Positions 32,689 through 41,075 of a stretch of 64,000 nt of DNA are shown here, one piece after another (positions within the stretch are counted from its first letter, which is position 1; each line of letters begins with the position of its first letter). The stretch is from Planctomycetota bacterium (GTDB lineage: Bacteria; Planctomycetota; JAJSAM01; JAJVHW01). The position numbers were made by a program, and so were the translations under genes. Where the stretch lies: NCBI GenBank assembly GCA_021776825.1, contig JAJFFG010000017.1, positions 19,903 through 83,902 of the forward strand, given 5' to 3'. The notes under the pieces were generated by a model that did no database searches, was not told where the DNA came from, and was given only the letters and a program-made list of their open reading frames with translations.

Positions 32689-33258
32689 TCAAGAGAGCGA
32701 CGCCACGGCGACAACGCGGCCGGCGATCTCGATCGACGCGACACCGTCCTTCGCGACGGCGATCGGTGCAGGGCGAAACGCGCCGATCAGTCGACACGAG
32801 TCCGCGCCGGTGACCGGGATGCGGACGCGCGTCACCACGGCGTCGCCCTGCGGAGGATCGGTGGTCTCGTGCACCTCGATCAACGCACCGGCGCCCGGAC
32901 GTGCGAGCCACGCGGTGCGACCCGCCGCGAGCGTGCGAACTGTCGCCGGGTGCAAGAGCCAGCCGGTTCCTGCGATGCGCGCCAGGAACGCGTCGATATC
33001 CGGCACGTCGAGCGCGACGTGATGGAGTCCCGGTCCCCGTCGAGCCAGGGCGCGCGCATACGGCCCGGAGTCGCCGAGCGGCTGCATCAGGAGCAGCCGA
33101 GCGCGCTGCCCTTCTTCGCCGACGTAGACCTCGCGCGTGCCCTCGCCGGGGAAGTCCTGCACCGATCCGACGGGATGACCGAACGCGACGGCAGCAACGC
33201 AGGCGGCATCGACGTCGCGGACGAGGAGCGCGACGTGATCGAGGACGGGATCGGACAT
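32689..33258 (-). CDS. VOC-superfamily protein (glyoxalase / methylmalonyl-CoA epimerase-like)
   Basis: The 189-residue sequence begins with LDHVALLVRDVDAA and has RGPGLHHVALDVPDIDAFLARI near residues 74-95, the paired beta-alpha-beta modules of the VOC fold, with conserved His and Glu (ALIEVHE) as metal ligands. This pattern is closest to methylmalonyl-CoA epimerase. The C-terminal 60 residues are extra. Specific substrate is uncertain. TACCGT lies six bases before the ATG. Confidence 0.75.
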   Translation of the reverse strand: MSDPVLDHVALLVRDVDAACVAAVAFGHPVGSVQDFPGEGTREVYVGEEGQRARLLLMQPLGDSGPYARALARRGPGLHHVALDVPDIDAFLARIAGTGWLLHPATVRTLAAGRTAWLARPGAGALIEVHETTDPPQGDAVVTRVRIPVTGADSCRLIGAFRPAPIAVAKDGVASIEIAGRVVAVASLS

Positions 33259-33264
33259 GGCGTC

Positions 33265-33270
33265 ACGGTA
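33265..33270 (-). promoter_or_regulatory. -10 box TACCGT of a predicted leaderless gene (33258)
   Basis: The hexamer sits six bases before the ATG of the VOC gene and ends one base before the stop codon of the upstream gene. No ribosome binding site is visible. Confidence 0.5.
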
Positions 33271-33735
33271 CTACCGCAACGCACCGTTCCCGAAGAGCGC
33301 GTCGTAGCGGCGCCACGTCCCGCCATCGGCGTCGCGCGTCTCGTCGGTCTGGATGTACACCTGCCACTCGTCATCGCGGTCGAAGCCCAACTGCTGGATA
33401 AGCTGCCACACCAACGATTGGCGACGCTCCCCATGGATGCCGTTGAACGGCACGCCGTTCGACGTACCCGTGGTCCTGAACCAGCGTCCTGAGAGCGGTG
33501 AGGCGTTCTCCGGCGTTCCCCGGACTTCTTCGGCCTTCCACCGCGGGGGCCCCGTGAGCGGCGGCGCGACGTCGACGACCCAGATCGTCGTCGGCCACGA
33601 CAGCGCCGCACCGGGTCGCGAGAGCGCCACGCCCGCAATCGTCGCGAGCAGCAGAACGAGCCCGACGAGCCACACCGTGCGCTGGATGCGTCGCGACCGC
33701 GTTGCGCGCTCCCGGATCAACCGCCCAGCCGTCAT
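33271..33735 (-). CDS. Hypothetical single-span protein G with TWRRYD tail
   Basis: This 154-residue product has a basic N-terminus, one hydrophobic segment (about 20-40) and a soluble domain. Near the C-terminus it reads QVYIQTDETRDADGGTWRRYD. The small protein at 42104-42493 ends with the same TWRRYD and shares a Tyr and an Asp at identical spacing before it, so the two probably have a common C-terminal domain. TACGCT lies six bases before the ATG at 33735. No known family recognised. Confidence 0.6.
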   Translation of the reverse strand: MTAGRLIRERATRSRRIQRTVWLVGLVLLLATIAGVALSRPGAALSWPTTIWVVDVAPPLTGPPRWKAEEVRGTPENASPLSGRWFRTTGTSNGVPFNGIHGERRQSLVWQLIQQLGFDRDDEWQVYIQTDETRDADGGTWRRYDALFGNGALR

Positions 33736-33741
33736 GCATCC

Positions 33742-33747
33742 AGCGTA
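33742..33747 (-). promoter_or_regulatory. -10 box TACGCT of a predicted leaderless gene (33735)
   Basis: TACGCT and the ATG at 33735 are separated by six bases, with no ribosome binding site between. Confidence 0.55.
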
Positions 33748-33757
33748 GCGGCTCGCC

Positions 33758-34603
33758 CTACGCACGCCCGACCTCCAGCGCCAGCAGAGCGCGCTTACGG
33801 TCGGTGCCCCACCGGTACCCGCCAAGTGCCCCATCGGAACGCAGCACTCGGTGGCAGGGGATCAGGACGGCGAGCGCGTTCCGTGCGACGGCCGAGCCGA
33901 CCGCCCGATGGGCCCGGGGGCGATCCAGTCGTCGCGCCAAGTCGCCGTAGCTGACGGCCGTACCCGCCGGGATGCGCAGCAGCGCGCGCCAGACCTGCAC
34001 CTGGAAGTTCGTCCCGCGGACGAGGCAGCGTAGTTCGCCCCGCTGCCGGTCGTCGGGGGAGAAGATCGAACGCGCGAGGTCGCCGGCGCCGGCGAAGTCA
34101 GCGAGCAGATCGGCAGCCGGCCAGTCGCTGGCCAGACGACCCTCCGCGGCCTCCCCGTCATCGTCGAGCAACTCGACACGGCAGACGCCGCGCGACGTCC
34201 AAGCGACGAAGCACGCGCCGAGTGGCGACGCGGCGATGCCATGCTTCACGGTCACACCCGCGCCGCCCGTCCGCACCTCGCCCGGGGTCAACGCCTCCAG
34301 CGTCACCAGGTGATCGTGCAGCCGCCCCGGCCCGGAGAGTCCGCTGCCGAACGCCGCGTCGAGCACCGTCGCCGAGTCGCGCAGCAGGTCCTTCGCGTGC
34401 TCGCTCGTCAGGTGTTGCAGGAAGCGTTTCGGCGAGAGCCCGACGCAGCGCTGGAACACGCGCTGGAAGTGCGTCGGAGAGAGATCCACCCACGCCGCGG
34501 CCTCGGCCAGCGCGGGTTGCTCATCGGCCCGTTGCGACAGGTAGCGGATGCCCTCGGCAGCGCGCTCTAGATCTGCACTTCTTGGCGCCGTGGACGTCGT
34601 CAT
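33758..34603 (-). CDS. Ada-like protein: AraC-type HTH fused to O6-alkylguanine-DNA alkyltransferase
   Basis: Residues about 10-95 are an AraC-type DNA-binding domain (LSPTHFQRVFQRCVGLSPKRFL). Residues about 175-281 are the methyltransferase domain, with VWRALLRIPAGTAVSYGDLA and the active-site IPCHRV, whose Cys accepts the alkyl group. The N-terminal phosphotriester-repair domain of full Ada (Cys38 zinc module) is absent, giving 281 residues and not about 350. It repairs O6-methylguanine and may also regulate genes. TACGCT lies six bases before the ATG. Confidence 0.92.
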   Translation of the reverse strand: MTTSTAPRSADLERAAEGIRYLSQRADEQPALAEAAAWVDLSPTHFQRVFQRCVGLSPKRFLQHLTSEHAKDLLRDSATVLDAAFGSGLSGPGRLHDHLVTLEALTPGEVRTGGAGVTVKHGIAASPLGACFVAWTSRGVCRVELLDDDGEAAEGRLASDWPAADLLADFAGAGDLARSIFSPDDRQRGELRCLVRGTNFQVQVWRALLRIPAGTAVSYGDLARRLDRPRAHRAVGSAVARNALAVLIPCHRVLRSDGALGGYRWGTDRKRALLALEVGRA

Positions 34604-34609
34604 GGCAGG

Positions 34610-34615
34610 AGCGTA
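34610..34615 (-). promoter_or_regulatory. -10 box TACGCT of a predicted leaderless gene (34603)
   Basis: TACGCT is exactly six bases before the Ada-like ATG; no Shine-Dalgarno sequence is present. Confidence 0.55.
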
Positions 34616-34661
34616 GGCGCGGCGAGGGGGCGCCGCGACCCGGATCTTGCGACCGGCGCCG

Positions 34662-35213
34662 TCAGACCAAGAGGAACCCGAGGAAGAGGAGTCCGCCGAG
34701 AGCCGCGTCGATGGCGCCGACCGTGATTCCGACCGCGGCCTTCCAGCCCGCACCGCGAGCCATCTTGACGCTCGCTCGGACGATGCCCGCCGGGGCATCC
34801 TCGACGTCGGGCCCGCGGCCGACCCGGTGCAGCGTCCAGAGTCCCAGGATCCCAAGTAGGCAGGAGAGCAAGCCGGCCGCGAGGAGAACCGCCGCGATGA
34901 CCCCGGGCAGCGCGACACACTGCAACACGATGCACGCAGGGATTGCCACGGTCGCCAGGTACATGGAGCTCGCGCACCGTCTGGCCCCGCGTGCGCGATC
35001 GTGCGCGTCGTCCTTGTCAGGATCAACGCCGCGCGGCGACTCGCGGCGACCGCGGGCGTCGCGTCCTCGCTTCAACTTCGCCGGTCGCGGGGTTCGCTCG
35101 TCGTCTGGCGCCGCTGCGTTGGCCTCACACGCGTCGCAGAGCCGCGCGTCTGCGTCACTGACTGCCAGCGGCAGAGCCTCCCCGCAACCGGTGCACGAGT
35201 TGGAGTCCGCCAT
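34662..35213 (-). CDS. Hypothetical zinc-ribbon membrane protein
   Basis: The 183-residue product starts with a CxxC...CxxC module (CTGCGEALPL then CDAC), a likely zinc ribbon, followed by a charged linker (about 38-80) and about three hydrophobic segments (roughly 85-125 and 160-183). Such zinc ribbon plus membrane proteins are common in planctomycetes and have no fixed role. GGAGGGTG precedes the ATG at 35213. Confidence 0.7.
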   Translation of the reverse strand: MADSNSCTGCGEALPLAVSDADARLCDACEANAAAPDDERTPRPAKLKRGRDARGRRESPRGVDPDKDDAHDRARGARRCASSMYLATVAIPACIVLQCVALPGVIAAVLLAAGLLSCLLGILGLWTLHRVGRGPDVEDAPAGIVRASVKMARGAGWKAAVGITVGAIDAALGGLLFLGFLLV

Positions 35214-35453
35214 CGTCACCCTCCGCTGGAACGGGACGATCGTAGCGACCGTCGTCCGCCGGCGCTGCTCTGCCGTGCCATGCCCGGCCCTGGAGTGGAG
35301 TGGCGACGCACCCTCCCGCACCGCAGCCGCAGGATCCGCGACCACGTCATCAACGTGTGAGATCGCACACACCTCCCCGGCAGTTCGCAGCACGGCACGG
35401 GCACCGCTCCCGGCCGCCCGCTACGCTGGCTCGCGAATCCCGGAGTGAACACG

Positions 35454-38381
35454 ATGACGCGTCAACGGATGAGCGAGGGCGAGACCCTGGAGATGCGGTT
35501 CCCGGAGCTGGACTTCAGAAGGACCTCTCCTGGGCTGTTCCGCCTGAACGGATGTGGGCTCGGCCTGTACTTCTCGAAGGACCGCGACCGCGAGACGGGC
35601 ACGTACGTGAAGTCCCACTGCGCATGCGTGCTCTGGATTCCGATCTTCCCGATCGCTGAGTACCGCGTGGCCGATGCGGACGGCGGCGGGTGGTACATCG
35701 TCGGCCGCAATCCGCTGAACGGCCTGCATCGTGCCGTCCGCGGCATCGCGCTCGCAGCCGTCGCTCTGGTGGTCGCCGGGATCGCGTTCAGCATGTACAC
35801 GTCCAGTGACAGCTACCAGGATGCGAAGGCACTCGACCGTGGCACCGAGCTGGTGGACCGGGGCGACTTGGACGACGCAGCACGCACGTACCGGCGCCTC
35901 GCCAAGCGCGGAGGCGACGTGGCCGTGTCGGCGCGAGAGGAGCTCACCGCGTTGGTTGCGAAGGTCGGCCCGGACACCGATGTGGAGATGGCGCGCATCG
36001 TCTTCGAGTCCGCCCATACGCCCGGCGACGGTCTTGGCCCCGTCGTGCCGAGCGTCTGGAGCAACGCCGTCGCGTGGGTCGGCAAGAACGACGCACTTCG
36101 CACCCGCGAGGCTCTCGATGCCCTCGAGTTGTTCAGCAGCGTCGCAGAGGACGAGGCGGCGGTCTCCACGGCACAGCGAGACCTTCTCGAACGCATCGTG
36201 AGTTCGCGTCCGACCGACATCGACGCGGCCTCGGAGCTCGCGGTGCTGCTGGAGTCCGGCGAGGAGTTGGCTCGGGCGGTGAGCATCCTGGAGCCGCACG
36301 CGCTCCGGCTCGGGGCCCGTGAGGGTGCGCGCGTTCTCGGACAGGCCTACGCGGCGATGGGGCGCTTCGAGGACGCACTCCCGCTGCTGCAGGGATACAC
36401 CAACGCGCGGCTCGCGACGCTCTCGAAGGAGGGCCCCGCGTTCGAGGAGGCCATCGCGAGGGCGCAGAAGCGCGCGTTCGCGCACCTCGATCGCGGCAAC
36501 GCCAAGGCCGCCTGGTACCAGGCGTACGACCGCGCGTCCGAGGCGGAGCAGCAGGAGATGATCGCCGCGCAGGTGTCGAAGCTGCTCGAGGACGACGATC
36601 AGTTTGTCGCGGCGCGCACGCGGTACGTGGAAGCATCCGCCGTCGTGCCCGTCGCGATGGATCTCGGCATCGTCCGGATGCAGCGAGCGCATGGGATGAC
36701 CGACGAGTTCGCCGCGCGACGCGAGATGGAGGCGGCGGAGCAGACGTTCAGCGCGATCCACGGGGCGGCGCAGGGCGACCCGGACTTCCTCCTCGCCAGT
36801 GCTCGAGTCGCATTCTGGCTCGGCAAGCGCGACCAGTGCCGTGCCCTTCTCGACGAGGTGCTCGTCGTCGGCGGAGAGGCGTTCGACGTGCGGTACGCGG
36901 TCGGCGGGGTCCTCCGCGCGCTCGGAGAATCTCGTGCCGCGTTGGAGACCTGGGAGGCGGCCTACTCCGTAGCGACGTCGGACGAAGAGAAGCAGGAGGT
37001 GGCGAGTTCCATCGGTGCGATCCTCGGCGATCCGCACGAGGCCTCGAAGTGGTTCCAGCGATCCGATCCCGACGATCCCCTTGTGCGCGCCCTCCATGCC
37101 GACTGCCGCGCGCGCCTCGCGATGCTCGCCGGAGACCTGGTCGCGGCGCGCCGCGAGTTCACTGCGTGCATCGAGGCATACGATCGCCTTCCCCGCAGCG
37201 CGGTCACGCTGCACAACAGCGGCGTCGCCGCGTACTCGTTGGTGAGCATCACGGGCGAAGTCGCACTGCTCGACGATGCCGTCAAGCGCCTGCGGGCCGG
37301 GCTGGCGGAGATGCCGACCGACGTGTCCGTGATGACCAATACGGCCCGAGCACTTGCCACATCCGCGTGGTCACACGCGCTCGCGGGCGACATCGATCTC
37401 CGCACCGGTCTCCGCACGTTGATCTCGCTCTCCTACGATAATGCCGAGCAACGTGGGTCGTTGCGCGCGAGTGTCCGCGAGAGTGCCGAGATGCAGGAGG
37501 CGACACAGATCCTCGAACGCGCGCTCGCGCTCGGCGCCCGAGGGGTTCCCGTGATCACGTTGCGCGCGGAGATCGCCAACGACTTCGACGACGTGGCGCG
37601 ACTACGCGCCCTGCTTGCACGCGTGATCGACGGCGGAGTGGAACTGGCCAACGCCGAAGACGCCCACGCGGCGGCGCGGGCGGCGGCCGCCGACACGACG
37701 TCGCTCGGGAAGCTCATCGCAGAGTCGGAGCGTTCTCTCGCAGAGAGTCGAGCGGAGAAGGGCTCACCGACGCGGGTTGCGCTGCGACTGACGATGCTCC
37801 AATTGCAGAGGGCTGCCGTCAGTCAGGGGATCGATGGCGACCTGAACACGGTGGATCAGCTGGCGCAGGCCCTCTACCGGGAGCATCCGTCCTCGTCGAC
37901 TCGCGCCACGGTGTCACGCACCGCCGGACTGCAACTCCACACGGCGCTCCTCGCGTCGAACGAGCGATACGCCAGCGAGTGGAAGCGATGCTCGGTTCAC
38001 GTCGACGTGACCGGGTTCCTCGCGGAGGCGCTGCACCGAGACGAGGCGCTGCGGTCCAAGGCGGTGACGACGCCTGAGTTCCAACGACTCCTCGGCCTGT
38101 ACGACGAGTCGGCACGCAGGTTTCCGCGATCGGAGAGCCCCCGACGCTGGGCGATCACGCGGTTTGGGACCAGCGAACAAGCTGCGCGAGCGCTCGCCTC
38201 GGTCCGCGCCAACGAGACAGGCCCGCTCTCTACACAGATCCATCACCACTGCGCCCCACACCAACTCTCGGCGGCGCTGGCAGAGGCCTGGCGCCGTCGC
38301 GTGTCCGGAGACGAGTCGGGGGCCGACGCCGTCCTCGATGGCTGCGCCGCCCTCGGAGCACCGATCCCGTACCGCGAGTAG
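35454..38381 (+). CDS. Large membrane-anchored TPR protein
   Basis: This protein of about 975 residues begins with a short conserved-looking domain (about 20-85: LNGCGLGLYFSKDRD, then CACVLWIPIFPIAEYRV), followed by one membrane helix (about 100-120) and a long helical region with TPR-like repeats (for example ALDRGTELVDRGDLDDAARTYRRLAK, then LGQAYAAMGRFEDALPLL). The N-terminal piece resembles a small domain I have seen fused to other helical repeat proteins. Start could also be GTG 35445 or ATG 35469; GGAG favours 35454. Likely a scaffold; partner unknown. Confidence 0.75.
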   Translation: MTRQRMSEGETLEMRFPELDFRRTSPGLFRLNGCGLGLYFSKDRDRETGTYVKSHCACVLWIPIFPIAEYRVADADGGGWYIVGRNPLNGLHRAVRGIALAAVALVVAGIAFSMYTSSDSYQDAKALDRGTELVDRGDLDDAARTYRRLAKRGGDVAVSAREELTALVAKVGPDTDVEMARIVFESAHTPGDGLGPVVPSVWSNAVAWVGKNDALRTREALDALELFSSVAEDEAAVSTAQRDLLERIVSSRPTDIDAASELAVLLESGEELARAVSILEPHALRLGAREGARVLGQAYAAMGRFEDALPLLQGYTNARLATLSKEGPAFEEAIARAQKRAFAHLDRGNAKAAWYQAYDRASEAEQQEMIAAQVSKLLEDDDQFVAARTRYVEASAVVPVAMDLGIVRMQRAHGMTDEFAARREMEAAEQTFSAIHGAAQGDPDFLLASARVAFWLGKRDQCRALLDEVLVVGGEAFDVRYAVGGVLRALGESRAALETWEAAYSVATSDEEKQEVASSIGAILGDPHEASKWFQRSDPDDPLVRALHADCRARLAMLAGDLVAARREFTACIEAYDRLPRSAVTLHNSGVAAYSLVSITGEVALLDDAVKRLRAGLAEMPTDVSVMTNTARALATSAWSHALAGDIDLRTGLRTLISLSYDNAEQRGSLRASVRESAEMQEATQILERALALGARGVPVITLRAEIANDFDDVARLRALLARVIDGGVELANAEDAHAAARAAAADTTSLGKLIAESERSLAESRAEKGSPTRVALRLTMLQLQRAAVSQGIDGDLNTVDQLAQALYREHPSSSTRATVSRTAGLQLHTALLASNERYASEWKRCSVHVDVTGFLAEALHRDEALRSKAVTTPEFQRLLGLYDESARRFPRSESPRRWAITRFGTSEQAARALASVRANETGPLSTQIHHHCAPHQLSAALAEAWRRRVSGDESGADAVLDGCAALGAPIPYRE

Positions 38382-38565
38382 ATCGAACGCCCGCAAGCGC
38401 GCGGCCGGATCCAGCCGACCGGATCCACGCCATCGGGCCGCGGGATCATCACCCCCGAACGGCGATGAGCCAACGCAGCGCTGGCCCGGATCATCCGCGT
38501 GGGCGGCGCGAGATCGGGTGCCGGACCCCGCGAGGCGCGGCGCCCTCAGGAACGATGCGGGGTAG

Positions 38566-38571
38566 TACGCT
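38566..38571 (+). promoter_or_regulatory. -10 box TACGCT of a predicted leaderless gene (38578)
   Basis: TACGCT ends six bases before the ATG at 38578. The intervening GGAGAC contains GGAG, so a weak ribosome binding role cannot be excluded. Confidence 0.5.
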
Positions 38572-38577
38572 GGAGAC

Positions 38578-38982
38578 ATGCACCGGGTTGTCCGATGGGG
38601 CTCGCGCCTCCTCGCTGTGGCGCTCCTCATCGGCGCCGTGACGTGGCTCCGGATGGCGTCCACCCCGCCGGAGGTGCTCTGGCTGCGCGACGGAGGGGGT
38701 GGGCCGTCGAGCTGGCTCGTGAGCTACTCACCGAGTCTCGACACTCCGTGCATCTGGAAGATTCGCGGAGCGGGCCACGCTGGACCCAGTGGAGCTGCGC
38801 GGGATCGGGCGGTCCGACTGGTGGAAGATGCCGGCTGGATCGGCGCCTTCCGCGAGGCCATCGGGCAAACGCCAGGGGACGGCATCGCGCGTGGGTACAG
38901 CGAGACGGGCACGACCGCCGTCGTCGAAGGAACCGTGTGGTTCGAGCTGAAGCGCGATCTCAGGTGGGAGGACGGCTGGTGA
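38578..38982 (+). CDS. Hypothetical single-span protein F
   Basis: The 134-residue product has one hydrophobic segment (about 6-24) and a soluble domain with two Cys-free ends except one Cys near residue 58. The C-terminus reads EGTVWFELKRDLRWEDGW. The arrangement of a Tyr, a turn and G-T-x-W...RD is similar to that of the proteins at 33271 and 42104, but the match is weak. No known domain. It precedes the duplicated module. Confidence 0.55.
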   Translation: MHRVVRWGSRLLAVALLIGAVTWLRMASTPPEVLWLRDGGGGPSSWLVSYSPSLDTPCIWKIRGAGHAGPSGAARDRAVRLVEDAGWIGAFREAIGQTPGDGIARGYSETGTTAVVEGTVWFELKRDLRWEDGW

Positions 38983-39183
38983 GCGTCGCAGCCCCCTGAT
39001 CGGCGGATGGCAGCGAGCCGTCGGCCCGCACTGCGACTCAGCTCTGCTGGACGTTCGAGGGACGGGTGATCGTGCGGCGATCGTCGGGCCGGTCGCTCTC
39101 GGGCTAGTCGGCGGGTACTTCGAGTTCGTGGACGTCGCTCTCCGACTCGTCTCGGCCCTGACCGACGGCCCGGCCTCGCCCGG

Positions 39184-39189
39184 TACGAT
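39184..39189 (+). promoter_or_regulatory. -10 box TACGAT of module copy 1 (leaderless)
   Basis: TACGAT, then GAGCGG, then ATG at 39196. The same context (CCCGGCCTCGCCC, TANGAT, GAGCGGATG) occurs before the second module at 41064, so promoter and start were duplicated together. Confidence 0.6.
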
Positions 39190-39195
39190 GAGCGG

Positions 39196-39438
39196 ATGAC
39201 CGCGGACCAGGTCCCGCCGCCGAGGAAGCCGAGAGGGGCGCGCGTGCTCGTGCCGGCGTTGGCGATCCTCGGGGGGCTCGTCCTCGTCGCCGCACCGCAG
39301 CGGCCTCGCTTCTCGCCAACCAGGCTGGCTGCGGCGGGCCCGGTGGTTCACTTGAAGGAGCGCTGGGACGCGAAGCCCGGCTGGCGGGCGGCAGTCGTCG
39401 CGAGGAGGGCGCTCCTGAGAGTGCCGAGCAGGAGGTGA
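39196..39438 (+). CDS. Hypothetical module protein A1 (PPPRKPRG anchor)
   Basis: This 80-residue protein starts with VPPPRKPRGARVLVPALA and one hydrophobic segment (about 16-34). The first 40 residues are closely matched by the gene at 41076 (VPPPRKPRGARVLVPALA is identical), whereas the rest has diverged. The stop overlaps the start of the next gene (GTGA at 39435-39438). No described family is recognised; a membrane-anchored peptide is the best description. Confidence 0.6.
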   Translation: MTADQVPPPRKPRGARVLVPALAILGGLVLVAAPQRPRFSPTRLAAAGPVVHLKERWDAKPGWRAAVVARRALLRVPSRR

Positions 39439-39833
39439 TCCCCCGCCGCCCCGCTCGCTGGTCCTGGAGCGTCCTCGGGGGCGTCGTGCGCGGCGTGGGC
39501 TACGCGCTGGTCGTCGTCGTCGCCACCGCGGCGATTGCGTGGCCGGTGCGACTACGTTCCATCGCGATGCGATACCCGAACGCTCCCCTCCCCGAGCCAG
39601 ACTGGCTAGCGCGACACCGTGTGACCAGCCCGCTGTGGAACTCGATCGACATTGACGAGAATCGCGTGCTCGAGTCCGGACTCCCCACAACCGACGACGT
39701 GTTCAAGCGGCTGAACGTGCCAGCGTCACGGTGCTTCTTCGTAGAGGGGCCACGGCGACCGGGACCGCCTCCGCCGTACGACTTCAGCGATCGCGAGTAC
39801 GTCGTGTGGCGGCAGTCGTGGCTGACCGAGTAG
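39435..39833 (+). CDS. Hypothetical AWP-anchor protein B1
   Basis: The 132-residue product starts at GTG with PRRPARWSWSVLGGVVRG and a membrane helix ending AWPV (about residue 36). The paralogue B2 at 41321 shares the first 19 residues exactly and about 56 of 59 bases there. Beyond the anchor the two are unrelated. The extracytoplasmic part (about 40-132) has no recognisable domain and ends DREYVVWRQSWLTE. It overlaps C1 by 16 bases. Confidence 0.6.
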   Translation: MIPRRPARWSWSVLGGVVRGVGYALVVVVATAAIAWPVRLRSIAMRYPNAPLPEPDWLARHRVTSPLWNSIDIDENRVLESGLPTTDDVFKRLNVPASRCFFVEGPRRPGPPPPYDFSDREYVVWRQSWLTE

Positions 39834-40264
39834 CCCCCCGTCGCCCCCGTCGCTGGAGCTGGGCCGTCCTACGAGCGGCCGTCCTCGGCCTCGGGTTCGT
39901 CGCGATGGTGGCGATGGTGGCTTGGCCGGAGAGGCACACCCTCCTCAGGTTCTTCCCCGGGGGCGGGAGTTCAGTTCAGTGCCACGTCCAGACCATGTCA
40001 GGCGAATGGCAGGAGATCGACGCCCGCTGCCACTTTCGGCCCAACGCCGCGACGCTCCGCTTCTCGGGCCCCGATGCGCCACGCCTGCTGATCTCGCCAG
40101 ACCCTCGGGCTGGTGAGCTGCACGCCTACCGAGACGCCTCAATCTCCGTCATCCTCGGACGTTTCGCCGGTTCCGTTCTCCCCGCCACCGTCGCTCCGGC
40201 CGGCGCCGGCTTCATCGCCGCCGTCGAACCGGCCGTCCCCGCCTCCGCCGTGCTGGCCCTCTGA
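39818..40264 (+). CDS. Hypothetical AWP-anchor protein C1, paralogue of D
   Basis: The GTG at 39818 lies inside the end of B1. The 148-residue product begins APRRPRRWSWAVLRAA, has a membrane helix ending AWPERH (about residue 39), then PRLLISPDPRAG, YRDASISVIL and VAPAG, which align with protein D (30936-31562) in the same order. Its last 126 bases overlap the convergent lipoprotein gene. Function unknown. Confidence 0.6.
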   Translation: MADRVAPRRPRRWSWAVLRAAVLGLGFVAMVAMVAWPERHTLLRFFPGGGSSVQCHVQTMSGEWQEIDARCHFRPNAATLRFSGPDAPRLLISPDPRAGELHAYRDASISVILGRFAGSVLPATVAPAGAGFIAAVEPAVPASAVLAL

Positions 40265-40669
40265 CCTCAAGGTCTCCGCCATCGCACGTAGCGACATCCA
40301 GCCCCGCTGGCTGGCGTCGGCGTCTTCGTGCGCAGCGCGCCCTGCCCCTCCTTCGTTGCCACCACGCGATGCGACCCCACGTCCGTCACCTGCCTCGTCG
40401 CCGCCATCGCGATCATTCCCGTGCGAGGTTCCCTCGCCAGGCGAGATGGCCGCCGTCTGAGTCCCGAAGACACCGTCGAACCACTTCGGGATGTCGAGGA
40501 CGTGCTTCGTGGTGCCGCCGTCGCCTGTCTCCTGACCGGCCGTCCGAGTGCTGGCCCCGATCTGGGTGGCTCGTCCGTCAACCCCTCCACCCTGCCCAGC
40601 GCAGCTCGTCGTGCCGAGCGTCGTCAGTCCAAGTGCCACAACACCAAGCGTGATGATGCGTGTCGTCAT
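40139..40669 (-). CDS. Hypothetical lipoprotein with Gly/Asp-rich tail
   Basis: GGGAGGT lies five bases before the ATG at 40669. The signal peptide ends with a lipobox-like GTTSC (Cys at about residue 23). The mature part is low in hydrophobic residues; about residues 90-176 are rich in Gly, Asp, Glu and Ser (repeats of GGDEAG). The 3' end is antisense to C1. The well-placed ribosome binding site argues that it is real; function unknown. Confidence 0.6.
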   Translation of the reverse strand: MTTRIITLGVVALGLTTLGTTSCAGQGGGVDGRATQIGASTRTAGQETGDGGTTKHVLDIPKWFDGVFGTQTAAISPGEGTSHGNDRDGGDEAGDGRGVASRGGNEGGAGRAAHEDADASQRGWMSLRAMAETLRSEGQHGGGGDGRFDGGDEAGAGRSDGGGENGTGETSEDDGD

Positions 40670-40749
40670 TCGTACCTCCCGCGCAAACGATACGGGGAGT
40701 CGAGTCCTGCGGCGTCGTAGCGCCGAACGCTGGCCGCGACCTCGCCCAG

Positions 40750-40755
40750 TACGAT
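40750..40755 (+). promoter_or_regulatory. -10 box TACGAT of a predicted leaderless gene (40762)
   Basis: TACGAT lies six bases before the GTG at 40762. No ribosome binding site lies between. Confidence 0.5.
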
Positions 40756-40761
40756 GTCTCG

Positions 40762-41034
40762 GTGTCGCCTGGCAGCATCCACGACCCACAGAAGCCGGCG
40801 ACGACAGATGGCGAGCGGGTCGCATCGGTGTTCTTCGGCCTGAGCGCCTCGCTCGTGGGCGCCCTCATGGTCCTGCTGGGCATCGTCGGAGCCGTCGGCG
40901 GTTCCCGTACTGCACTCGCCCACCACGGCAACCTGGAGCTCGGCGACCTGGGGGGACTCGCGTTCTGCCTCGGGCTCACGCTCGCGGGTGGCCTTGCGTG
41001 TGCGATCGGAGCCCGGCTCATCGCGAGACGCTAG
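40762..41034 (+). CDS. Hypothetical small two-span membrane protein
   Basis: The GTG at 40762 is chosen because of the TACGAT six bases upstream. The 90-residue product has hydrophobic segments at about 20-43 and 61-84, joined by a short His/Asn loop. Both membrane segments are Gly/Ala/Leu-rich. No family recognised. It lies between the two module copies. Confidence 0.5.
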   Translation: MSPGSIHDPQKPATTDGERVASVFFGLSASLVGALMVLLGIVGAVGGSRTALAHHGNLELGDLGGLAFCLGLTLAGGLACAIGARLIARR

Positions 41035-41063
41035 TCGAGTGCAGATGGCCCGGCCTCGCCCCG

Positions 41064-41069
41064 TAGGAT
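41064..41069 (+). promoter_or_regulatory. -10 box TAGGAT of module copy 2 (leaderless)
   Basis: TAGGAT, then GAGCGG, then ATG at 41076. The flanking sequence is homologous to that of copy 1 at 39184. Confidence 0.55.
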
Positions 41070-41075
41070 GAGCGG

